Of a stretch of DNA of 7,404 bases, positions 1 through 4,037 are shown piece after piece. Each line of letters opens with the position of its first letter. Position 1 is the first letter of the stretch. The DNA lies in the NCBI GenBank assembly GCA_934500855.1, contig CAKSUH010000075.1:1-7404 (forward strand), read 5' to 3'. The stretch comes from an uncultured Eubacteriales bacterium (GTDB lineage: Bacteria; Bacillota; Clostridia; Oscillospirales; CAG-272). Position numbers and translations under genes: made by a program. Below the pieces are notes generated by a model, which searched no databases, had not been told where the DNA came from, and saw nothing but the letters and a program-made list of their open reading frames with translations.

Positions 1-318
1 TTTCCAGATTATCATTTCGTTTCCGCAATTCGGACAGACAACCGCAATCCGAACGACCTCCCCGGTGTCGTCCTTCGTTTCGACCCGTTCCGCTTCGCTT
101 TTTCCGGACCGCCTGTTCCACAATCTCGCTCCGCATCTCGGGCAGACCGTTTTTTTCGTGTCCGCAACATTCAGCGCCAGATAGAAAAAAGCCATCAGGC
201 TCAACGCAAAACAACTCACCTTCGGCTCCGCGTTCCGTGCAAGGATTCCCGCAATCAGACTGCCGATTCCAAGCGCAACCGCAAGTCCGTTTTCAACCGT
301 CAGATAGTTTCTGCGCAT
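1..318 (-). CDS. Small membrane protein with C-terminal zinc-ribbon-like CxxC pairs (3'-truncated by window edge)
   Basis: An open frame on the minus strand starts at ATG 316-318 and is still open at the left edge, giving 106 visible residues. The start has GAGGA (326-330) and GAGG (319-322) just upstream and begins MRRNYLTVENGLAV. Visible residues 11-28 and 34-52 are hydrophobic and probably form two membrane helices. Then come two cysteine knuckles, CPRCG (59-63) and CPNCG (95-99), 32 residues apart and separated by a charged stretch, which is the pattern of a four-cysteine zinc ribbon. By inference the ribbon faces the cytoplasm. I do not recognise the family, and no function can be assigned. 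The two C-x2-C-G knuckles and reading-frame integrity make a real gene likely. The gene is transcribed divergently from the XRE regulator, and a consensus promoter lies upstream at 399-427. Confidence 0.75.
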   Translation of the reverse strand, partial: MRRNYLTVENGLAVALGIGSLIAGILARNAEPKVSCFALSLMAFFYLALNVADTKKTVCPRCGARLWNRRSGKSEAERVETKDDTGEVVRIAVVCPNCGNEMIIWK

Positions 319-398
319 CCTCTTTTCCTCGCTTTCTTCCGTTAAAACCCGGTTTAAAAATAATAACAACCGACTCGGAATATTTCAACCGTGTAACT

Positions 399-427
399 AT
401 TATATCACCTTTTAATACCATTGTCAA
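399..427 (-). promoter_or_regulatory. Perfect consensus sigma-A promoter for the zinc-ribbon membrane protein
   Basis: Read on the minus strand, TTGACA (422-427) is followed after exactly 17 bp by TATAAT (399-404), both perfect matches to the vegetative consensus. The expected start of transcription is near 391-393, leaving a leader of about 75 nt before ATG 318. The near-repeated sequences CCTTTTAATAC (408-418) and CCTTTTTAATAC (429-440) flank the -35 box with a 22-bp period and could be an operator. A short dyad AAACCCGGTTT (345-355) lies in the leader and has no evident role. Confidence 0.8.
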
Positions 428-464
428 CCCTTTTTAATACTTTTTCCTTTTCGAAAAAAGTGTA

Positions 465-473
465 TGATATAAT
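465..473 (+). promoter_or_regulatory. Extended -10 promoter for the XRE regulator
   Basis: TGATATAAT combines a perfect -10 hexamer (468-473) with the upstream TG of an extended -10. The position 17 bp upstream (445-450, TCCTTT) is a poor -35, so the extended -10 would have to carry recognition. Start of transcription is expected near 480, giving a leader of about 36 nt to ATG 516. The site is back to back with the divergent promoter at 399-427. Confidence 0.6.
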
Positions 474-515
474 TGATAACCGTTTGTTTTATTTGGAAGC
501 AGGGAGGGCACCGGA

Positions 516-815
516 ATGGATTGTTTGGAACGCATTCGTGAGTTGATTGCCGAACGCGGCTGGAGTATGTATACGCTTTCCCAAAAATCCGGCATTCCGC
601 AATCCACGCTTTCCAATCTTTTTCTGCGCTGCAACTCTCCCTCGGTCCCGACCCTGGAGAAGATCTGCAACGCACTCGGCATTTCCCTCGCCTGTTTTTT
701 CGGCGGAAGCGACAACGCGCTCTCGGAGGATGAAAACCGCCTGCTTCACGAATGGAGCCGTCTTTCCCCGGACGCCCGCCGCGCACTGCTGAATTTTCTG
801 ACAACGCTCGGGTAA
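516..815 (+). CDS. XRE-family helix-turn-helix transcriptional regulator
   Basis: This 99-residue protein is almost entirely an HTH_3/XRE DNA-binding fold, like the lambda repressor headpiece. Helix 1 spans about residues 3-14. The HTH is at about 18-40, with SMYTLSQKSG as the positioning helix and PQSTLSNLFL as the recognition helix, and is followed by TLEKICNALGISLACFF, the classic end of the domain. The tail (about 66-99) is short and helical and has no ligand or oligomerisation domain that I recognise. Start ATG 516 is supported by GGGAGGG at 502-508 with 7-nt spacing. It is a cytoplasmic repressor or activator. Its targets are unknown, but the divergent promoter next door with repeated AT-rich motifs suggests autoregulation or control of the zinc-ribbon gene (inference). 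Short stand-alone XRE proteins of this kind are common in Clostridia, so no special function should be read into it. Confidence 0.9.
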   Translation: MDCLERIRELIAERGWSMYTLSQKSGIPQSTLSNLFLRCNSPSVPTLEKICNALGISLACFFGGSDNALSEDENRLLHEWSRLSPDARRALLNFLTTLG

Positions 816-829
816 TCGGCAACACGCAA

Positions 830-867
830 AGGATTCCCTGCACGGATTTTTCCGTGCAGGGAATCCT
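830..867. terminator. Bidirectional intrinsic terminator, perfect 17-bp stem
   Basis: AGGATTCCCTGCACGGA (830-846) pairs perfectly with 851-867 around a TTTT loop, followed on the plus strand by ATTTT. On the minus strand the stem is followed by TTTGCG, a weaker tail. It lies between the stop codons of two convergent genes (815 and 916), so it probably ends both transcripts, more efficiently for the regulator. The stem is much longer than a terminator needs. Confidence 0.8.
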
Positions 868-915
868 ATTTTCCGAATCTCCGAACGCTTGGGAAAGCCG
901 CGGGCGCTTCACCCG

Positions 916-1569
916 TCACTCCGACCAGTCCTTCAGAAGCCTGCGCGGGATCCGGCTTGCGTCAAACCGATAGTGCGCGGTCACCTTGGAGGTCGGAAGA
1001 TAGTCGGCTTCCTCTGCCGCCTTTGCGCTGTGATGAATCACAAGCGGGATCCCGTTCTCGTTCTTTCGGTCCGAAATGATCCCGATATGGCTGTTGTTGC
1101 GAAAAATGACAATATCTCCCGCCTGCCAGACCTCGGGGTCGTTTTTGTCGGTTGAAAGACTCTCCGCATAACGCGAAAAGAAAATGTTCAGGTTCACCAC
1201 ACGGCGGTAGTCAATGTTTCTGTCCCGCTTTTTGATGTTCGGGTACGCCGACGGATTTGCCGCAATGTCCGCGTCCACCATGTCGCGGAGCGAATACCCC
1301 GCTTCACGGAACGCCTGCCAGATGATATCCGTGCAGGCGCCTGCTGTCGGCGGCGGGTAGCCCTTGACATACGACGCATCGTAAACGGGGTTCGCCTCCA
1401 CCGCTTTCCGCGCCCCCAGAACGAGATCTTCCGCATCCGAAAACCCGTTCCGATTGTGGTCATCGTTCGGCAAAAACAGCGGAATCAGCATGACGGCAAG
1501 CATCAGAAGCGTTGCGCCTGCCACCGCCAGCGAGCACAGATGTTTTTTGAAGCCCCGAATCCCTTTCAT
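916..1569 (-). CDS. Membrane-anchored DUF1287 protein (NlpC/P60-like cysteine hydrolase fold)
   Basis: The 217-residue protein has a basic N-terminus and one hydrophobic helix (about 12-34), a signal anchor or uncleaved signal, placing the rest outside the membrane. The body matches the DUF1287 pattern as I recall it: YDASYVKGYPP (63-73), then GACTDIIWQAF with Cys79, NIDYRRVVNL (118-127), GDIVIF (151-156), HIGIISD with His161 (161-167) and VIHH (177-180). The Cys/His arrangement resembles NlpC/P60-type hydrolases, so cell-wall peptide or amide cleavage is plausible, but I know of no defined substrate. Between anchor and domain, residues 37-48 (DHNRNGFSDAED) fit an EF-hand/dockerin-type calcium loop. 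ATG 1569 is preceded by GGAGGG (1574-1579) with 4-nt spacing. The gene is monocistronic, with its own promoter at 1594-1622. Family assignment is confident; enzymatic role is inferred. Confidence 0.88.
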   Translation of the reverse strand: MKGIRGFKKHLCSLAVAGATLLMLAVMLIPLFLPNDDHNRNGFSDAEDLVLGARKAVEANPVYDASYVKGYPPPTAGACTDIIWQAFREAGYSLRDMVDADIAANPSAYPNIKKRDRNIDYRRVVNLNIFFSRYAESLSTDKNDPEVWQAGDIVIFRNNSHIGIISDRKNENGIPLVIHHSAKAAEEADYLPTSKVTAHYRFDASRIPRRLLKDWSE

Positions 1570-1593
1570 GCGACCCTCCGTTCTTTTTTTATC

Positions 1594-1622
1594 ATTTTAC
1601 CATATCCGCTCCCGCTTTGCAA
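1594..1622 (-). promoter_or_regulatory. Sigma-A-type promoter for the DUF1287 gene
   Basis: Read on the minus strand, TTGCAA (1617-1622), a 17-bp spacer and TAAAAT (1594-1599) form a good promoter, and the spacer ends in TGG, giving an extended -10 TG. Transcription should begin near 1587, leaving a leader of only about 18 nt that carries the GGAGGG ribosome binding site. Confidence 0.7.
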
Positions 1623-1713
1623 TCTTTTTTTTCGGAATTTCTGTTTTATTTACATTTTCCGACCCCTCGGCACGCGCATATGTACTGTCCGATACACGAA
1701 TTGTGTTGAAAAG

Positions 1714-1722
1714 TGATATACT
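1714..1722 (+). promoter_or_regulatory. Candidate extended -10 promoter for ktrB-ktrA
   Basis: TGATATACT is an extended -10 element with the hexamer TATACT at 1717-1722. No good -35 is present: 1694-1699 is ACACGA. A 13-bp imperfect dyad ACACGAATTGTGT (1694-1706, ACAC/GTGT arms) covers the -35 position and may be a regulator site, which would fit a poor -35 that needs an activator. The leader to ATG 1759 would be about 30 nt, too short for a ydaO/c-di-AMP riboswitch. Confidence 0.5.
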
Positions 1723-1743
1723 GTTTCCGATCAACCAAAGAAA

Positions 1744-1749
1744 AGAGGG
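1744..1749 (+). promoter_or_regulatory. Shine-Dalgarno site that decides the ktrB start
   Basis: AGAGGG (1744-1749) directly abuts an in-frame ATG at 1750, leaving no spacing, whereas the in-frame ATG at 1759 is 9 nt downstream. Initiation at 1759 (MKKNKLRRHMN) is therefore much more likely than at 1750 (MLRMKKNK). Confidence 0.75.
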
Positions 1750-1758
1750 ATGCTCCGC

Positions 1759-3093
1759 ATGAAAAAAAACAAGCTGCGCAGGCACATGAACTCCGCGCAG
1801 ATCATCATTCTCGGCTTTGCCGCGCTGATTCTGTGCGGCGCGCTCCTGCTGATGCTTCCCATCGCCTCGCAAAGCCGCACGGTCACTCCGTTTCACGAAA
1901 CGCTTCTGACCGCCACCTCCGCCTCCTGCGTCACAGGACTGATCGTCCGCAGTACGGGCGCGCACTGGTCGCTGTTCGGACAGATCGTGATCCTGTTTCT
2001 GATTCAGATCGGCGGGCTTGGCGTTGTCACCGTTGCGCTTTGCTTTGTGCGGCTGTCGGGACGGAAAATTTCGCTCTTCCAACGCAGTGCCATGCAGGAC
2101 TCCATCTCCGCGCCGCAGGTTGGCGGCATCGTCCGCATGACCTCGCTCATCCTGCGCGGGACGCTCCTCACCGAGGGCATCGGTGCGGCATTGCTCCTGC
2201 CCTCTTTCTGCCGCCGCTTCGGCGCAAAGGGAATCTGGTATGCCGTTTTTCACGCAATCTCGGCGTTCTGCAACGCGGGATTTGACCTTTTGGGGACCGC
2301 CGCAGATCCCTTTCCCTCGGTCACCCCGTTCCGCTCGGACCCGCTCGTCTGCGTCACAATCGCTCTGCTGATTCTCATCGGCGGCATCGGGTTCCTGACT
2401 TGGGAGGACATCGCCACCCACCGTCATCGCATCCGTCGCTACCGCCTGCAAAGCAAACTCGTGCTTACGGTCAGCGCAGTTCTGGTCGCATTCCCCACCC
2501 TGTTTTTCTTCTTTTTTGAGTTCACGGACGGAACGGTCGGTCAACGCCTGTTGGATTCCCTTTTTCAGGCGGTCACACCGCGCACGGCGGGCTTCAACAC
2601 GGTCGATCTTGCCGCAATGCAGGGCGCTTCGCGCGCCGTCATGGTGGCGCTGATGCTGATCGGCGGTGCTTCCGGCTCAACGGCGGGCGGCATGAAAATG
2701 AACACCGTCGGCGTTCTGTTTGCCAATGTAGGCGCAATTTTTCGCCGCAGAAACGAGGTGGAAGCCTTTGGCAGACGAATCGACCCCGCAACGGTACGGC
2801 AGGCGGCGGCAATCGTGACGATGTATCTGACGCTGTTTCTCGGCGGCGGAATTGCCATCAGTGCAATTGAGGATCTGCCGATCGGAACCTGCCTGTACGA
2901 GTCTGCCTCGGCTGTTGCAACGGTGGGGCTGACGCTCGGCATTACGCCGTCGCTCGGCGTGGCTTCCCAGTTGATCCTGACCGTTCTGATGTATCTGGGC
3001 AGGGTCGGCGGACTGACGCTGATCTATGCGGCGCTTGCCAACCCCGATACCACGCCCTCCCGCCTGCCGCAGGAAAAGGTTTCGGTGGGATAA
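1759..3093 (+). CDS. ktrB: Potassium uptake channel subunit KtrB (TrkH/KtrB superfamily)
   Basis: KtrB is the membrane subunit of a Ktr K+ (often Na+-coupled) uptake system. It has four covalently joined M1-P-M2 units forming one pore. Counting from the ATG at 1759 (444 residues, usual KtrB size), the four filter loops are visible, each with its key glycine: TATSASCVTGL (51-61), SAFCNAGF (168-175), TPRTAGFNT (273-281) and SASAVATVGLTLG (382-394). The glycine-rich intramembrane gate loop GGASGSTAGGMK (302-313) and the conserved GRVGGLTL of the last helix (about 414-421) are also present. TrkH proteins are usually longer, and the partner here is a single-RCK protein, so Ktr is preferred over Trk. 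The start follows the Shine-Dalgarno spacing at 1744-1749. The gene is 26 nt upstream of ktrA and surely co-transcribed with it. Confidence 0.95.
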   Translation: MKKNKLRRHMNSAQIIILGFAALILCGALLLMLPIASQSRTVTPFHETLLTATSASCVTGLIVRSTGAHWSLFGQIVILFLIQIGGLGVVTVALCFVRLSGRKISLFQRSAMQDSISAPQVGGIVRMTSLILRGTLLTEGIGAALLLPSFCRRFGAKGIWYAVFHAISAFCNAGFDLLGTAADPFPSVTPFRSDPLVCVTIALLILIGGIGFLTWEDIATHRHRIRRYRLQSKLVLTVSAVLVAFPTLFFFFFEFTDGTVGQRLLDSLFQAVTPRTAGFNTVDLAAMQGASRAVMVALMLIGGASGSTAGGMKMNTVGVLFANVGAIFRRRNEVEAFGRRIDPATVRQAAAIVTMYLTLFLGGGIAISAIEDLPIGTCLYESASAVATVGLTLGITPSLGVASQLILTVLMYLGRVGGLTLIYAALANPDTTPSRLPQEKVSVG

Positions 3094-3119
3094 CGAAAGG
3101 AATATAGGAGTTTACAATC

Positions 3120-3767
3120 ATGAAAACGATACTGTTAATCGGACTCGGACGCTTCGGTCGGCACATTGCCGAGGAGCTGAACAAGATGGGGCACGAAGTG
3201 ATGGCAATCGATGAAAACGAGGAGCGTGTGAACGAGGTCCTTCCGATTGTCACAAACGCGCAGATCGGCGACAGCACGAATCCTGCGTTTCTGAAATCCC
3301 TCGGAATCGCGAACTTCGATGTTTGCATTGTCACCATCGGCGGGAATTTCCAGAATTCTCTGGAAACAGCGTCCCTGCTCAAAGAAATGGGCGCAAAATT
3401 CGTGGTCGCGCGCGCCGAGCGGGATGTTCAGGAGAAATTCCTGCTCCGCAACGGGGCAGACGAGGTGGTTTACCCCGAAAAGCAGCTTGCGAAATGGGCG
3501 GCAATCCGCTACAGCTCTAACCATCTTCTGGATTACATTGACCTCGGCGGAAATCACGCAATGTTTGAGGTGACCGTTCCCGCCGCATGGGTCGGAAAGT
3601 CGGTTGGCGAACTGGACATCCGCCGCCGCTTCAACATCAACATCATGGCGGTAAAGCAGGACGGCACACTGGACATCTCCATCACCCCCGCCACGCTTCT
3701 GACCGGTCACCAGACTCTGCTGGTTCTGGGAGAGTACGCCTCGGTGAAAAAATGCTTTAAGATGTGA
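3120..3767 (+). CDS. ktrA: KtrA, cytoplasmic RCK regulatory subunit of the K+ channel
   Basis: KtrA forms an octameric ring on the cytoplasmic face of KtrB. In known systems it gates the channel through ATP/ADP at the RCK_N domain and cyclic di-AMP at RCK_C. The 215-residue length fits single-RCK KtrA (TrkA has two RCK units). RCK_N is residues 1-135: the nucleotide-binding glycine motif GLGRFG (8-13), the acidic ribose-binding residue Asp31 after VMAI, GDST (50-53) and YPEKQLA (118-124), typical of KtrA. RCK_C spans about 146-215 and ends in TLLTGHQTLLVLGE, a standard TrkA_C ending. ATAGGAG (3104-3110) precedes ATG 3120 by 9 nt. The gene is second in an operon with ktrB. Its stop codon is only 3 nt from the mirrored element at 3771-4031, whose left half supplies the likely terminator. 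Cyclic di-AMP control is family knowledge, not seen in the sequence. Confidence 0.95.
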   Translation: MKTILLIGLGRFGRHIAEELNKMGHEVMAIDENEERVNEVLPIVTNAQIGDSTNPAFLKSLGIANFDVCIVTIGGNFQNSLETASLLKEMGAKFVVARAERDVQEKFLLRNGADEVVYPEKQLAKWAAIRYSSNHLLDYIDLGGNHAMFEVTVPAAWVGKSVGELDIRRRFNINIMAVKQDGTLDISITPATLLTGHQTLLVLGEYASVKKCFKM

Positions 3768-3770
3768 GAT

Positions 3771-3793
3771 AGACCTCGGGGCTTTGCCCCGAG
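3771..3793 (+). repeat. Left terminal inverted repeat, itself a hairpin
   Basis: CTCGGGGC (3775-3782) pairs with GCCCCGAG (3786-3793) around TTT. The first 22 bases of this segment are an exact inverted match to 4010-4031. It begins 3 nt after the ktrA stop codon. Confidence 0.85.
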
Positions 3794-3799
3794 CCCTGC

Positions 3800-3830
3800 T
3801 TAGGGGACTTCTTCAGGAGAAGTCCCCTAA
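3800..3830 (+). repeat. Left second hairpin, perfect 13-bp stem
   Basis: TTAGGGGACTTCT (3800-3812) pairs with 3818-3830 around the loop TCAGG. The corresponding right hairpin (3976-4003) has a different but equally perfect stem, so substitutions are paired. No T tract follows, so this is not itself the terminator. Two copies of ACCTTCA (3833-3839, 3842-3848) follow it. Confidence 0.85.
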
Positions 3831-3853
3831 GAACCTTCAAGACCTTCATAGCA

Positions 3854-3877
3854 AGGGGATTATTACCCCTATTTTTT
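3854..3877 (+). terminator. Intrinsic terminator for ktrB-ktrA
   Basis: AGGGG (3854-3858) and CCCCT (3866-3870) form a 5-bp GC-rich stem with a 7-nt loop, followed by ATTTTTT (3871-3877). The orientation fits termination of the ktrBA transcript after it has passed the two upstream hairpins. Confidence 0.65.
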
Positions 3878-3888
3878 ATTGTACAAAC

Positions 3889-3920
3889 TCTAATGTAGCC
3901 GTATTCCGTGCTACATTAGA
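3889..3920. repeat. Central 11-bp perfect inverted repeat
   Basis: TCTAATGTAGC (3889-3899) is the exact reverse complement of 3910-3920, with a 10-nt spacer. It sits at the symmetry centre of the mirrored element, between the two inward-facing terminators, and is AT-richer than the arms. It could be a protein-binding site or the junction between two inserted half-elements. Confidence 0.75.
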
Positions 3921-3931
3921 ATCTGCACCAC

Positions 3932-3956
3932 AAAAAAAGAGGGTCAAAATCCCCCT
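3932..3956 (-). terminator. Intrinsic terminator for the esterase/lyase-like operon
   Basis: On the minus strand AGGG (complement of 3953-3956) can pair with CCCT (complement of 3940-3943), followed by C and seven T (complement of 3932-3938). The stem is short, but the T tract is strong. It is the mirror counterpart of the terminator at 3854-3877. Confidence 0.55.
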
Positions 3957-3975
3957 TAGTTGAAGTTCTTGCGGT

Positions 3976-4003
3976 CAAGGGGCTTCTTTCAAGAAGCCCC
4001 TTG
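3976..4003 (-). repeat. Right second hairpin, perfect 13-bp stem
   Basis: CAAGGGGCTTCTT (3976-3988) is the exact reverse complement of 3991-4003, with only TC between, so in practice about 12 bp with a 4-nt loop. It corresponds in position to the left hairpin at 3800-3830 but has different stem bases that are paired on both sides. Confidence 0.85.
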
Positions 4004-4009
4004 TAGGGT

Positions 4010-4031
4010 TCGGGGCAAAGCCCCGAGGTCT
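4010..4031 (-). repeat. Right terminal inverted repeat, itself a hairpin
   Basis: This is an exact inverted match to 3771-3792. TCGGGGC (4010-4016) pairs with GCCCCGA (4020-4026) around AAA. It ends 6 nt from the stop codon of the lyase-like gene (TCA at 4038-4040 on the plus strand). Confidence 0.85.
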
Positions 4032-4037
4032 TTCCCA

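Larger units (their letters stand above)
3771..4031. repeat. 261-bp mirror-symmetric hairpin element with perfect 22-bp terminal inverted repeats
   Basis: The region between the convergent ktrA and lyase-like genes is filled by one structure. Its ends are a perfect 22-bp inverted repeat (3771-3792 and 4010-4031) starting AGACCTCGGGG. Inside each end lie, in the same order, a GGGGC hairpin, CCCT, a second 13-bp hairpin, an ACTTCA/CCTTCA-rich linker, and an AGGGG...CCCT terminator with a T tract pointing inward. At the centre is an 11-bp inverted repeat (3889-3899/3910-3920). The left arm (3771-3877) and the inverted right arm (4031-3932) align as diverged copies of one module. There is no coding sequence, and no target-site duplication is evident next to the ends. 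It may be a MITE-like element, or two copies of a 3'-end terminator module inserted in opposite directions. It resembles GGGGCTTTGCCCC intergenic repeats I recall from Ruminococcaceae-type genomes. Confidence 0.85.

Noticed and set aside
345..355. Dyad AAACCCGGTTT in the leader of the zinc-ribbon gene as an operator
   Set aside because: An 11-bp dyad is easily found by chance, and it lies about 40 bp downstream of the expected transcription start with no second copy.
424..912. Minus-strand open frame spanning the XRE gene and the terminator
   Set aside because: It overlaps the XRE coding frame, crosses the terminator palindrome and has no recognisable domain.
1729..1758. Cyclic di-AMP (ydaO-type) riboswitch upstream of ktrB
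   Set aside because: Only about 30 nt separate the likely transcription start from the start codon, far too short for that aptamer, and the next gene's promoter occupies the DNA further upstream.
1597..2544. Long minus-strand open frame (about 315 codons) opposite ktrB
   Set aside because: It lies antisense to the well-supported ktrB coding frame. Its translation is low-complexity (rich in Asp, Glu, Arg, Gln) with no fold or family motif. It is an expected shadow in GC-rich coding DNA.
3135..3710. Antisense open frame opposite ktrA
   Set aside because: ktrA has clear RCK motifs and a good ribosome binding site. The antisense translation has none.
3771..4031. CRISPR array or insertion sequence
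   Set aside because: There are only two copies of the arm, in inverted orientation, with no regular spacers. No transposase frame and no clear target-site duplication flank the ends.
3768..4037. Small protein gene in the ktrA/lyase-like intergenic region
   Set aside because: The region is composed of hairpins and terminators; I found no start codon with a ribosome binding site and an open frame of useful length.
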